Shown: positions 11,296 to 23,709, numbered from the stretch's first letter. The stretch is 64,000 nt of DNA from Kuschelorhynchus macadamiae (GCA_030620095.1 JAUTXW010000325.1:1346501-1410500); one strand, 5' to 3'. Numbers and translations are program-made. Notes: generated by a model not told the origin, from the sequence alone.

Positions 11296-12766
11296 TTGAA
11301 ATAAACTGCTGGCCACTTGAAACAGTTCACCTGTATTTTTTGTAAAATTTAAGTTCGAATATTTTTAAAACGAGACGAAATACTGAGGTGCGGTTTTAAG
11401 TTGTATCTTGCAATTTTATTACACCTAACCGGTGTTAGGCGTAAAATTTACCTAAGCAAAAACTTATTTATACAGGGAGTTATACAGGACAGGAATTTTT
11501 CAATTTTTTTTTGTCAAAAAATTTAATTTTTCTTCACAATAAGCCGTAACTTTTTATTAACCATTTGATGTACGCACGGTCTGCACTACGCAGAATATAT
11601 ACAGGGTGTGAAAAAAATGTGGCAAGGTTAGTTAAAAACCTAGCAATCCTAAAGATCATGTACGTATGTCTCAACACCCTGTAGCATAAAAAACAATTTA
11701 AAAGTTTTTATTCAAGTTTTAAGTTGTAGTGAATATTTTCTTCAAACGGTTTTTTAATTTTCTCTCTAACTTTATGATTTTAACAAATACGGGTGTTGAT
11801 TTTACAGCCAAATTTACCAACATCGGGTAATACAAGAGACATGTAACAGGCTGCCACCTTTTTAGTTTTACTTACCCTGTGATATATCGTTGATAAGCTA
11901 ATTTTAAGCTGAATACGATAATTAATAAAAATGTACAGGGTTCTATTTAAAATAAAAAAAGTAGGGGTCACGTCCAGAAAAACCGGAAGTAATTTTTAAT
12001 TACTTTTTCATAGAAAACTTACCTCTGCTCGAGTTTTAGTCTTAAGTTAGATTTTTTTTGATATTTTTAAAACTAAAAAGGTTGCAGTCTGTTACATGTC
12101 TCTTGTGTTACCCGATGTTGGCAACTGGCTGTAAAATCAACACCTGTTTTTTTTTTAATAATAAAGTTAGGGAGAAAATTAAGAAACCGTTTGAAAAAAT
12201 ACTCGATACTTATTTTTTATGCTACAGGTTGTTGAAATATACGTACATGTTCTTTAGGATTGTTAGGTTTTTAACTAACCTTGTCACATTTTTTGGATAC
12301 CCTGTATGTTTTCTGGGTAGTGCAGACCGTGGACATTATAAAAAAAATATGACTTAAAGGCCCTCTAGCATGAAAATTTTACATCAAATGGCTAATAAAA
12401 AGTTACAGCTTTTATGTAGAAAAATTAAATTTTTTGACAAAAAAAATCATATCTCAAAAAATATTGAAAATTTTAAAAAAAGTTTGAAATTGTTTTTTAC
12501 AATTTCTCCAAGGATTACGCTAATCTAACAATTAGATTTTCGGAACAAATAAAAAATTGAAAAATTTGCAGTCCTGTTTGACACCCTGTATAAATAACTT
12601 TTTAGCTTAGACAAGTTTTACGCCTAACATCGGTTATATGTAATAAAATTGGCAACATACAGCTGAAAACAGTACCTCAGTATCTCGTCTCGTTCTAAAA
12701 ATGTTCGAACTTAAATTTTACCAAAAAATGCAGGTAAACTGTTTCAAGTGGCCAGCATTTTAAATG
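11296..12766. mobile_element. Foldback element: about 1.47-kb palindrome with arms of roughly 0.6-0.7 kb
   Basis: The left arm starts CTGCTGGCCACTTGAAACAG (about 11,307) and the right arm ends with its inverse (CTGTTTCAAGTGGCCAG to about 12,755). Matching blocks continue inward in mirror order: AAATTTAAGTTCGAA, GAGACGAAATACTGAGGT, TACAGGG, GGTCTGCACTAC, AAGGTTAGTTAAAAACCTA, ACGTACATG, CATCGGGTAATACAAGAGAC, GACATGTAACAG. The centre (about 11,870-12,065) is the unpaired loop. No coding content. The right arm has extra sequence not seen in the left. Likely a non-autonomous inverted-repeat transposon. Confidence 0.75.
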
Positions 12767-14440
12767 GCTTCTACTGTTTTTTGAGGGTCTAATACTAGCG
12801 TCAGGTGTATAACCTATTCTGTCAAGTTATACCAATGGCCCTCCTATCCTCATCACTTATCAAGAAGCTGCTATTATGCTTGATAATCTAGTTTAGAACC
12901 GAACAGACAATCAGAATAGAAAACAGCATATAGAGGGACAGTTTTCACTCAGAGCCGTTTGAGTTTTTTTAGATCCACTAAAAAAAAAAGGAAGGCCACG
13001 TCGGCACACTCAGGGTATGGCTGTAAAAAATATATCGTATGACCTGGAGTGTTGTGCACCGAATTGGAACGTGTACGCACGTACTTTCTAACAATTTGGC
13101 AGATTTTTCTGCGACTCGTAAGAAGTTAAGAGATTTTTGGTTTATTGAATTATAACGGGAAAACTTGCTTTTGGGACAAAAAATTGTATATCTATTCTAA
13201 CATCCAATAATAACACTCTGGGCTCGTTTATATTGAAGATGTATATAACAGACCATCCAGTTTTCTTGGTCTCGTCTTGTACAAGCAGCAAGAACACATT
13301 TCATCGCATTCATTAAGGCAATAATTAACATTTACGTTTTACGCATTAAGTCATAAATGCTTTACTGTGCACATTTTACACTATAAATACGCAAATAATG
13401 CTATTAATGAAGAATTCCTGATAAGCTCTGAAAAACTGTCACAAAAACAGTTCACATCCGTATTTCCCTAAGTACCTACCTCCTCTTCATTTTAATCTTT
13501 CCATCGACGGTAATATCCGTCGATAATAAATTGCCAATTTGATTACTTTTTTTATAATTTATAAAATCTATATCAAATCTTCGCAGGCTGGCGACTGATC
13601 TTAGCGACTCTGCCTAATCACTCTAATGCAAGAAATAAATTGCAAATTCGCCGGTAATCAGGTGCAATTACCTACTCCAAAAACAAAAAACTTAAGGTCT
13701 TATGCATATGCATATAAAAGGATTTAATACTATTTGAGGCAATAAGATTTTTATGCTCGCATGTTGATTCTATTTAATATGAGGTAATAATTACACGTAA
13801 AAAATATTTTTTTTCTTCAGTTTCTTCTAGCGAGGAGAATTAATTGGCAAGCAGGTTGGTGTTAGCAGCAGTTAGACTGATTTATATATATTTTTTTTAC
13901 CTATGAATACATCACGAAAGCTAAGAGTTTGCGCTGTAAAAATACCTCTGGGAGTGAAAGTTAATTACACAATGCAAGTATTGTTTTGCTCAGCGACTTC
14001 ATGCTTGTCTTGATTAATTCTTCATACCAGCTCGCTTAATTCTTATGTTAATCTTGTCAGGTGAGGAAATCTGAGATTTATATGAATTCGACCAGCCAGC
14101 TAGCTAAGCAAATTTGTGAAACCGAGGGACGTAACAAATAGACAAAAAGCGGAAGTTCCGAGCACAAAAAAATTCTGCCCTACACATTTTTGTTATTTTT
14201 TGGTCATTGGCACTATTTTTTATTATCGAAAAATTATATTTACAAATACACCGAAATTTTATTTATTTCAAAATTTATGTCAAAATTTCATTTATTTTTA
14301 TTATATCAAGAATATTCAGATAGAGCCTTCACTCACACAAGAAATTATCTATAAATGAGAATATTATCAATTTAATAATAAAAATAAGAGCCTCCATGAT
14401 AAAGCGAAAGGAAAATTCAAACATTATCGGGTATGGAGGG
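12767..14440. other. Largely unique sequence, no gene recognised
   Basis: From about 13,200 to 14,100 the sequence is less repetitive and less AT-monotonous than its surroundings and holds motifs such as TTATGCATATGCATATAAAA. No reading frame could be assigned. The part up to 13,200 may be old transposon debris. Confidence 0.35.
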
Positions 14441-15010
14441 AGAAAATTTATAAAGTCAAAATCGGTACATTTCCGGGTAAAACAAAAATAAACAAGCAAT
14501 AACGAAACTACTGGAAATATTAAAAAGCACGGGTCGCGGTCGGTCAGAAAAACTTTGAGGGCTGACCTTGAAATTTAAAAAATATTTACGAAACTACGGA
14601 AGCACTAACGAATGATCCAAATTTGAGCGAGTCGGAAATACTTTGGGGGATGCCTTTAAACAAAATAAACGAATATTTCCAAAATTAAACAAGCAATATC
14701 GAAACTACTTAAAGCTCTAAAAAGCACTAACGAACGATACCTAGTTTCGACCGATGAGAAAAACTTTGGTGGCTGACCTCAAAGCAAAGGTGAGCGAATA
14801 TTTCCAAAAATAAGAAAGCACTAACGAAACGAGTCGAAGCACTAAAAAGCACTAACAAACGACGCCTAGTTTGAGTCGATTAGAGACACTTTGGGGGCTG
14901 ACTTTATATTTCCTTAACTATGAAGGCACTAACGAAACCAAAAAAAGCACTAAGAACTTATGACACAGCAATGGATGATACCAAATTTGGGCAAATTGGA
15001 AATACTTTAT
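14441..15010. repeat. Degenerate tandem repeats, about 125-bp unit ('GCACTAACGAAC')
   Basis: Blocks such as AAAAGCACTAACGAACGAT, GAAAAACTTTGGTGGCTGAC and CGAATATTTCCAAAA recur four to five times at a spacing of about 120-130 bp. Units are diverged and no protein frame is conserved between them. Confidence 0.7.
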
Positions 15011-15063
15011 AGGCTAACTTCACGGACTTGGAAAGTTCGGGATAAAGGAAATTTAAGAAGATA

Positions 15064-16230
15064 GTTACTGGAGTGAAAAAATCACTTTCGAAAGTTGTTT
15101 CAGATGTTCACGTTTCTGAGACCCTTGATGCCAAAAAACATGTTGTCTCAATTTCGTCGGTCTGTCTGTCTGTTCGCGGCATAGCTAAAGAACTACTTAC
15201 CCGGATCGACTTCAAATTTAGGACAAAACTTATGGGTCATTTGCGGTGACATGCTAACATTTTAGTAAAAATCCAAAATGTCTGATTAAAATGGTAATAT
15301 AATTAAAAACCAAGTTAAAACTGCTTATTCAATTTTCTTAAAATTGTACAAAAATCTGGTGTGACATAGGAATAAACTGGTAAAATTTTGGCATGAACCC
15401 AAAGCGGCGAAACAAAATACCGGCCTAATATATTTTTTAAATCATCCGTCTGAAAAACTATTTATTTGACCGATTTCAAATTTTACACATTAATTGTGGC
15501 ATAGAGATGAACTGGCACACATTTAAAATGATGGAACAAAATGACGGCCAATTGTTTAAAATATCAGCGTGAAAAAACTTTTTTATTCAATTGACAATAC
15601 AACAAAAAAACCATTTTGTTTCGTCATCTTGAATTTGCACCAAAATTTTACCAGTTTATTCTTATGTCACACTTAATTTTTGTGTAAAATAAGATGCTTA
15701 AATAATAATCAACATAAAAGCAACCTTCTTAATCAATTTCAAATTTTCCACAAAAATAAGATGTGATACAGGGATAAACTGGTGAAATTTTGGTACAAAT
15801 TCAAGATGACGAAACAAAATGGCGGTTTAATGAAGCTCTCAAAAAATTAATTTAAAAACTTATTACTCAATTTATCTTAAATTATGTCCAAAAACGAACT
15901 GCGGCATAGCTAGAAACAGGTAAAATATTGATACGATTCCAATATGGTGGAACAAAATGTTGCTGAATGAAAAATTGGTAGAGTTTCTCTAGTAATAAAT
16001 TTTTAAACATTTTATTAAGCCGCCATACTGGATTTTTACCAGAATGTTATATTTTATTCCCGAATGACCTTAATTTTTGACTACAATTTGTAGTCATCTG
16101 GATAAATAGTTTTTTAGCTATGCCTCGAACCGATGACAGACAGACCGACGGAATTGAGAAAACATGTCTTTTGACATCTGGTAACTCTAAAACGTGAAGA
16201 TATGAAAAAATCTTGGTTCGTTTGTACTTA
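15064..16230. mobile_element. Inverted-repeat-flanked element carrying internal tandem repeats
   Basis: The left arm contains CTCAATTTCGTCGGTCTGTC then GCGGCATAGCTAA (15,150-15,190). The right arm holds the inverse (TTTTTAGCTATGCC, GACAGACAGACCGACGGAAT; about 16,110-16,160). Arms span roughly 140 bp. Between them are about seven degenerate units of near 125 bp with AAATTTTGCACAAAAAT, GATAAACTGGTAAAATTTTG and ACAAAATGGCGGCC blocks. Part of this interior is copied at 17,160-17,395, and a related array lies at 30,464-31,490. No transposase. Family unknown. Confidence 0.6.
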
Positions 16231-17480
16231 GAGTTTTACCTCAGAATTTACTAAATCTCTTAAACAATATGGCTGAAAAGAAAAAATATTCTTATTTTAT
16301 TTGAGCTAGCATTATAGGTAGGAATATGAGTATTTTCTGTTTTTTTTTTAAGACTAGTGGTATACGCGGAATTTCCTACCCGTTTGGGTTGAAAATGTAA
16401 AAAAGTCTGGATTTTCCGCCAGATTTGAGGAGGATCGGTAAATAGAATTTCCCCACGATTTTTAAAAGTAAGATTTGGTTCTGAGGTGATGAATATGTCG
16501 GCACCAACCTAATGAGGTTTTTTTTAATTTACATACGTAAGTCAATTTTACAAAGCAAAGGTCTATTTGCATGGTTTTCCTAAAAATCTATAACATAAAA
16601 TCTCAAAATTCATTTTTCCAACTTTTTGTCTTTACAGTTGTTTGTCTATCTGTCTGTCCAAGTAAAAATCTTATAATAATTCGATGACCTTAACCAGTCT
16701 TTAAAGTTAATTTGGCCTTAACTATAGCAGGAACCTTGACAACTATTAACAAATGTACTAAAATACATTTATAAATATTTTTTTCCGGTAAATATTTCAA
16801 CGTCGATAACTTAAAATTGTCATACTAAAGTCATATTATAATTCTGTGGTTCGTATAACTCTATATTACTTAGGAATGAGACGGTAAAATTTTGGTGCCA
16901 ATCCAAGAACAAATAGCGACCTAGTGAAAAGTTAAAAAAGTTATTATAAAAAAAACTAATTAAGTAATTTACCTCAAATTTTGCACAAAAATCAAGTGGC
17001 ATGAATTGGCTACATATTAATACGAATCCAATACGGCAAAACAAAAAGGCGGCCTAGTGAGATATTCAAAAAATCAGCCTGAAGAAACTACTTCAAAGAA
17101 TTAATGATGATAAAGAGATAAACTGGTAAAATTGTGATACGAATTTAAGATGGTGGCCAAATAAAATGCTTAAATAATCAACATAAAAGAAACCTTCTTA
17201 ATCAATTTCAAATTTTCCACAAAAATAAGATGTGATACAGGGATAAACTAGTAAAATTTTGGTACAAATTCAAAATGACGGAACCAAATGGCGGTCTAAC
17301 AAAACTTTCAAAAAATCAGTTTAAAAACTATAGCTAGAAACTGGTAAAACATTGATACGATTCCAATTTGGTGGAACAAAATGGTGCTGAATGAAAATGT
17401 TTGAAAAAAGAGTATATATGCAATTAAAAGAAAAGATTCATAAAGAGGGAAGTTCCAGAGAGAGAAAATTTACCAATTTT
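16231..17480. repeat. Second block of the 125-bp repeat family
   Basis: Units with CAAATTTTGCACAAAAAT and GGCGGCCTAGTGA restart near 16,880. The stretch 17,160-17,395 closely matches 15,690-15,985, with a deletion. It ends with AGAGGGAAGTTCC, a block that also ends the 30.5-31.5 kb array. The interval 16,231-16,880 has no recognised gene. Confidence 0.55.
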
Positions 17481-18559
17481 TAAGTTTATTTTCAATTTTT
17501 TTTTAGTCACAATACCTCAGAAGTTTGAGTGTGAGACCAGAGATCAGATCTAATTATGGGAATTAAGATTTTTAGTTCGCCTCAAAATTTAAATCTTTTA
17601 ATCGAATCTAAATGAATAATTCTGTATGTGGAGCATATAAGTAAAAAAACTCGAATTTAGTTCAAAGCAAACTTATGAATTTTTTCAGTTAATAGACATA
17701 GTAAAAGTCACTCTAAAGACCCTCAATTACCTGTAAAAAAATCGCGTTTTCAGTGTACGTTTACCATGTAGTTTTCTTAGGTCTACATAGAATCACAATA
17801 CCATCGAGCACAAAAAGAGAATAAACAAAACAGAATGAATTTGGCGTCATCACAGAGATAGGACGTTTCCATTACAGTAATTACTTATAATTATTGTCTG
17901 TATCGAGCGTGCACATTGATTATGCCTTATAAACATACTTTATGACTATCTTCGCTGTTATGAGGATTAAGCTGTACGTCAAGATTTTCTCGTTATCGTC
18001 GTATTATGTATAAATAATAATTAGTCTCTTAATAAGTATATTTTATAGTCTGGCCGTCTCGATAATTTAAAAAGGAAAATTTCGATTAGCAACATTCATA
18101 CTTTTGACAAGTTATGATACGAATATAAGCACGCAGTGAACTAAAAGGTGCGCGTGTTTTTGCAGTTTTTTTTTGTCAAGTTCAGGAATGTAAGAATATC
18201 CGACAGTCTTTAGACGACTACTAAATAAGTACCGCGGTTAGCAACTATTTATAATAATAATATAATAATAAATATCTTTTAACGTATTTTTTTTTTTAAT
18301 ATTTTAGAGATTATTAGGTTGCAACTAAAAAAGTACGAAGCGCAGTCTAGCCGAAGAAACTGCTCCAATGAATCTTGATTAGTGGAATCGAAAACACTGT
18401 TTCTACAGTAACACGAACATGTCATTGCAAGGCAATCAAAAACTTAGGAAAAATCAGGTGCCCTTCTTATACCTGCCTATACTCGGAGAAATACAAAAAA
18501 GAAAATATGAAACTTGAAAACCTGTGTTTCTGAGCATTAGAAATATATTTCTTGAATCA
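17481..18559. other. Unique-looking sequence, no gene recognised
   Basis: The stretch 17,740-18,280 is comparatively complex and free of the repeats seen around it. No reading frame was supportable. Confidence 0.3.
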
Positions 18560-20170
18560 AATTTTAAATTATGTTAACTCAAGAGTATTATAATAATATA
18601 CTATAACAGTATATAAATAAAATAAAATATATATACAAAGTCTAGGTGACATGTTTCGCTTTAACCTAAAAAGAATTACAACGGGAAATACAATTAAATA
18701 ATATGTAACTTTACCATAAACAATACACATTTTACAAACTACATAAAACAAACATAACCAAACAAAGAAACAATTAAGAACGAAACAAGGCTACGCTTGG
18801 GCGGCCAATCAGAGACGTCGATGTAAATTTTTTAGGCGCTAGGCCAAAACGAAAAAATAAGAGATTATTCTGATGGACAAACTTGACTAACTGTTACAAA
18901 GTACAACGCTACATTACTAAAAAAAAATTAGTAACAATGACAAAAAAGACTTTGGAGGTTATACCACAGACCACTGACATATTTTAAGAATAATATTAGG
19001 CTCAAAATTAAACATTTCATTAACACATGTAAATATGGGCCTGTTTTCAGATTTTGTTATTTCCATCTTTTCCAACAGATCCAACTTTTTACCTTTACCG
19101 CATTCATGAATTATATTTACATTTTCAGATATGGAAAAACGATATTTTGAGGATAACAAATGAATCGCAAAGGTAGATTTTATATTAGAAATATCTGCAT
19201 TTTGATGTTTTGTAACCAAGCTGAGATCCTGGATCCTTGTCGAAATTTTCCTACCTGATTGCCCCACAACAAACTCCAGATTTCTCTGGAGTTTATTGTG
19301 GGATTATCATTTTTATCTTTGATTCTAACTATGTGCTGTTTTAAAGTATTGATTGTTTTAATTGATATAGAGATAATAAATGACTTAAAAAAATAGGTAA
19401 ATGTAGAGATATAATTCCAAAATATGTTAAAACTCTGAATTTGGTGGTATTAATTAGATTGTTATATATTATATCATAAGAGAGTTTGTATTTGTTCATA
19501 CATTTATAAAAAAGGTTGTTGAATGTTTTCATTCATTATTCATATTCGTATGTAATTCTTTTGTAAAAGCAGCTTGCATGGAATGCGGTAATTTAAAAAG
19601 TCTATACGAAAAAGAATTAAAAGCTGCAAATTTGTGAGAAAATGGTAAGTTAAACGTAAACTGAATGATAATATCAGTACAGGAGGGCTTTCTATATACC
19701 TCAAAACTAATTTTATTATTATTTCTAATTAAAAGAAGATCTAGAAAAGGAAGCTTGCCATCGCTTCACTCTCCATAGTAAAGGATTTTTTTTTCATGCA
19801 AAGTATTAAATCATGGGAAGATGAGTTGTATAATATTACAATTTCAAAATATGGCACTTTGATGATGAATCAGTGTAATTTTATTATGAAATCTAACATT
19901 TCGAGAATGGATATTTGTTCGAAAAAAAACTTATTAAAGACGATGGCAGGAATTATTTAGAATTTCCGTTAAAGAACTACCTAAATATAGAGATAATATG
20001 GTCATCCATTTTTAACCAGTTCAATTCATTAAAAGTATGTGAAATATATTCGAGATCAAAGGTGAGTCTTGAATGTGAATTTTGTAGTTTGTTAATACGG
20101 TTTTTATCTGCCTTGTCTAGAAAAGAAACTTATACAAAATCACAATAACGAAACTTTGATAGAACTAGTG
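18560..20170 (-). pseudogene. Penelope-like retroelement relic: RT thumb and GIY-YIG endonuclease
   Basis: Reading the minus strand from 20,170 down: INKLQNSHSRLTFDLEY and ELNWLKMDDHIISIF; then GKLPFLDLLL with ISFEVYRKPSCTDIII and FSHKFAAFNS (19,534-19,760), matching the Penelope pattern 'LPFLD...VYRKPT-x-TD'; then KFRVLTYFGIIS (19,341-19,532); a TINTLKQHIVRIKDK linker; and FVVGQSGRKISTRIQ with the rest of a GIY-YIG-type nuclease (18,959-19,267). The order RT then GIY-YIG is diagnostic for Penelope-like elements. Frameshifts and stops separate the pieces, so it is inactive. A GCGAAACATGTC block (about 18,650) lies where other copies have a hammerhead-like motif. Confidence 0.8.
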
Positions 20171-20870
20171 CATCAGAAAGCATCCTGCGTAAAAATAAGC
20201 TAACAATATGGCGGCTACTATATTATTTCTTCAAACACAATTTTTTTCCAAAGATATCTTAAAATATACTCTCAATCGTAACTAATACAATACCCAAATT
20301 ACGTGCTGATATTTTGTTTTAAAAAATATTTTTTATTTTTGAGCTAGCTATCGTCAAAAATGATTTTGAAGGATCAAATTGTAGATTGTGGATTAAATAT
20401 GTTTGTTTTAGAAGGTCCTGATGATTAAGATGGTAGTAAGTTTGCCTATCATCTACCTAGGCCTGAACTTGCAATTTTAGAAACTATCATATATTTTAAG
20501 TACAAATGATGTGTATATAGGCCAAAGATTGATTCTGTGATAAGCCTGCCAGGATTTGCCTGCTCTGGATACACATCATTACAATACATCTTTTGATATA
20601 GGTTCGAAAAATATGATTTTATTAATTCAACTGATTCTTGAGCTTCAAAATATTTTAATTTTTTTAATAAAGATCATTTTTAATAATATCAAAAAATCGA
20701 GAAAAATCAAGGCAGTATTTGATTGTTTACCAGCAGCAGCAGCAGCAGCAGCCCTAATGGACCTGTCGTAACACCTAAAGCGACAACTACTAAAAAGCTT
20801 TCTAAAAACTAAAATCAGGATTATACTAATACAATCTTACTGACATTTACGTAGATCTTAAGCCTGAGGC
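20171..20870. other. Unassigned spacer
   Basis: Short frames only. It contains a small CAG tract, listed separately. Confidence 0.35.
20731..20753 (+). repeat. (CAG)7 microsatellite
   Basis: Seven CAG triplets followed by GC. The frame through it is short and gives poly-Ala rather than a recognisable protein, so no coding claim is made. Confidence 0.9.
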
Positions 20871-21090
20871 CCACTTACTGTCTATGTTTTACGGATACTG
20901 CTACGGATTCTGTTCTGGCCAGGAACCTCCCACTACTTTCGCTCGTTTATTCCCATTGTCCCGATTATGGAATCTAGTTTACTAGCAAACGCCTTTCCCT
21001 CTTCTCCTAATCTGCAAGTCTTTAAATTCCGTATCAATAAACTTTCCCCGTCTTCACACCACGGTACCTAATACTTAGGTTTTCGGTTTT
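20871..21090 (+). pseudogene. Non-LTR retrotransposon C-terminal tail, second copy
   Basis: The translation gives LFPLSRLWN, then after a frameshift NAFPSSPNLQVFKFRINKLS. This is the same C-terminal ORF2 pattern as at 6405-6700 (there HLWKVFLSSPNLQV). The copies belong to the same or a related LINE family, both 5'-truncated. Confidence 0.6.
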
Positions 21091-21707
21091 CGTGATCTGC
21101 TCACAGATAAAAAATCTACCCATCACCTTTAAACAAATCCAACCAGCCAATTCTTAAGCCAACGGATTAAGTGCAAACATTATTTAAAAATAATCGGAGA
21201 AAATAAAAAGAAAAGAAAATGCTTTCGAAACAACCTCGGGCGCACTGGCATTAAGAATGCCATCATCAACGCAAGAGACAAGATCAGTTTAATTGAAATG
21301 TAAATGGGATCTCATTTGTTTTGGTTCGATTACCCAGACTATATTGATGGGACGTCGGTCCTTTATAATTCGCTTTTCATGCAAAGTTTATGGAGGGCAT
21401 TTGTGCCCCCATTTTTATCGCGGACTTATCTGTGTGTGGTGCTATCGGCGGAGAAATAATTTTATTTAAATCTTTTAACGTATGCTTATGTATATCGCAA
21501 CAGGCAGCGTGGTTAAGTGTCAATCGAAACAAACTAAAAAAACTTTTTTAACATCGACAAACCACGGAACCTGTTAATACGAATTTATCAATTTGTATAG
21601 TAGCAGTGACGTGGGTAGTAAATATTTATTATATAAAAGTGTAAAATTTTGAAATATTGAAAATAATGAGGGAGGCCGCCGTGGAAATTCAACGGCATCT
21701 ACACTTG
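21091..21707. other. Unassigned, somewhat GC-richer sequence
   Basis: The interval 21,290-21,550 is less AT-rich than average and not repeated in the window. No frame was recognised; a conserved noncoding element is possible. Confidence 0.3.
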
Positions 21708-23705
21708 AAAACTTTAAAATAAAAAGTAACACACCGCCAAGACCTTTCTGGCATACATTTTATTTTTTTATTCTTGCCAGTGGCGTTCGTGCGGGATTTG
21801 CACTAAATCATTTTAAACAGGAAAGTGATATGCCACTGCTTTTTCTTAAAATAAAAAATATGTTTGAAATCCTCATTCATTTTTGAGCAAATCTGGTCTG
21901 TTGATTTTTTTTAAGTTTGTGTTTCGAAAAAAAAATACAATTCTTTCATTTGCATCTGGCTAGACCACTTACGAGAAAAAACAATTCATATAACTTTAGA
22001 CAATAATTTATGTAAGAGAATAAATTTTCAATGGTAAAATTATGAAATTAAGGTAATCTAAATGCATTTTGGAATGCTAATAGAATTACCCAGGACGCAC
22101 AAAGATATAAATCAAATCAGATGTCGAAAATGTCCACCTCCTGCAAATATGCATGCCTCCGTTCTTTTTCTCATACGTACTCACGTACTCTTTGGAAAAA
22201 GCCGGGAGTATTTCTAATATTTTCGCAAGAAAGTATGATAATGCGAATTCTTAACTCCTCTTTAGTATGAATTGGTGTGCTGTAAACCAATGTTTTTAGA
22301 TGACCCCACAAGAAATAATCTAAACTATTGAGGTCCGGGGACTTAGATGGCCATGCCTGTAGTCCTCCACGACCTATCCCGCGATTATTAAAATATTGGT
22401 TTAAATATTCGCGCGCCAGAGCTCTGAAGTGTGCTGGCACGCCGTCGTGCATAGACCACAGTCGATTTCTTACTAAAATGGGAACATCTTCGATCAAAGC
22501 TCGCAATTCTTCATGGAGAAACTGTCGGTAATTATGATCATTCAACCTCTCATGAAGAAAATAGTCCAATTTAATAATCACCGCATATTCCAGCCGATAC
22601 GTTAACGGAAAACTGCTCCCGGTGACGAGATTCCAAGATTGCATGTGGGTTTTTTGCAGCCGAAAGATGACTATTGTGAAAGTTTTGGATGGAGTTTCTG
22701 AAAAAAATTGCTTCATCGGTGAATAACATTTGAGTATCAAATAATGGATACGCCTTTTGAAGAAACCATTGGCAAAAGTTCATCCGTAATGGAAAGTCAT
22801 GAGGGAGTCGAGCCTGAACCCGTTGGATATGGTAAGGATATAATAAAAAGTCATGGAAAATTTTCCAATATGTGAGATATTCAAATGGTTCCCAATTTTT
22901 CGTGTACTTAATCCGGGATCTTCCTTAACTAAATTCACAACCGCTTCCTGAATTTCTGGTGTTCTTACAGTACGTTGTACTCTTTATAGCTGATTATTTG
23001 GTTCAAAACTTCCATTTTCGCACAACCGTCTATGAATGTTTGAAAGTGTTCATGCTTTACCATCAGCAAGCCCATACATGTAATCAATATCTGCAAACTT
23101 AGAATTCGTAAAATGGACATGTTTTTTCAATAATATATGTTGTTTGTTAATTTTATTGACTTAAAACGTGACAACTGGACTGGTAGATAACTGTCAAAAC
23201 TGTTTAAGTTTACAAAAGAAAATCTGCTTCTTACCTACTAGATACGTTTTTAATCATTGATAATACCCAATTTCATAACAATGTGCAAATGAGTGAATTT
23301 TTTTTTCGAGAACCGTACGTAAAACGTAAAAATAATCAAGAACCAGATTTGCTCAAAAACGAATGAGGATTTTAAAAAATATATTTTAAGAAAAAGCAGT
23401 GGCATATTACTTTCCTCTTCAAAATGATTCAGTGCAAATCCCGTACCAACGCCACTGGCAAGAATAAAAAATAAATTGTAAGCCAGAAAATGCCTCTTGA
23501 TGCATAGATCTTGCGTACCAGATTTCACAAAAGTATCTAGAGTAGTTTCGCAAATATTTGAAAAAACAATTTTTTACTTTAAAACTTTATCACCCTGTAG
23601 TTTAAAAGTCAAGACCTAGGATATATGTTCAAATGAAGTTTTTTTCTAAAAATGGCCCCACGAATAACCTGCTTAAATATTAGCATGTCATTAAGAAACA
23701 CTCTG
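21708..23705 (-). mobile_element. DD41D-type Tc1/mariner-superfamily element with long complex terminal repeats
   Basis: Inverted arms of about 250 bp flank a broken transposase: 21,708-21,960 and 23,280-23,560 share TTCTTGCCAGTGGCGTT, CGGGATTTGCACT, ATGCCACTGCTTTTTCTTAA and GAGCAAATCTGGT in mirror order. The right end continues outward to ...AACACTCTG at 23,705, followed by TATA. The matching outer left end is not found, so the left terminus is truncated or decayed. The overall layout recurs in the element at 47,732. Confidence 0.7.
22100..23095 (-). pseudogene. DUF4817-like / DD41D transposase, frameshifted
   Basis: From the minus strand: DYMYGLADGKA and HRRLCENGSFEPNN; a helix-turn-helix region RTVRTPEIQEAVVNLVKEDP...STRKIGNHLNISH; YPYHIQRVQARLPHDF; LFTDEAIFF, the first catalytic Asp (about 22,725); SMHDGVPAHF, the second Asp; AWPSKSPDLNSLDYFLWGHL, the third Asp; LVYSTPI; and a C-terminal EACIFAGGGHF. 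Counting gives 41 residues between the second and third Asp, the spacing that defines DD41D (rosa-type) elements. At least three frame breaks (near 22,850, 22,650-22,740 and 22,180) plus in-frame stops near the N-terminus make it nonfunctional, although all three catalytic Asp remain readable. Confidence 0.8.
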
Positions 23706-23709
23706 TATA

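Noticed and set aside
11080..11300. Possible Tc1 transposase motif (RSVMFWG-like) upstream of the foldback element
   Set aside because: Only one short motif, no neighbouring Tc1 blocks in order; insufficient support.
20556..20771. Frame containing a poly-Ala stretch at the CAG repeat
   Set aside because: Short, with no domain, and the triplet run is a plain microsatellite in AT-rich spacer.
22328..22531. Plus-strand frame opposite the DD41D transposase
   Set aside because: Shadow of the minus-strand transposase, with no independent similarity.
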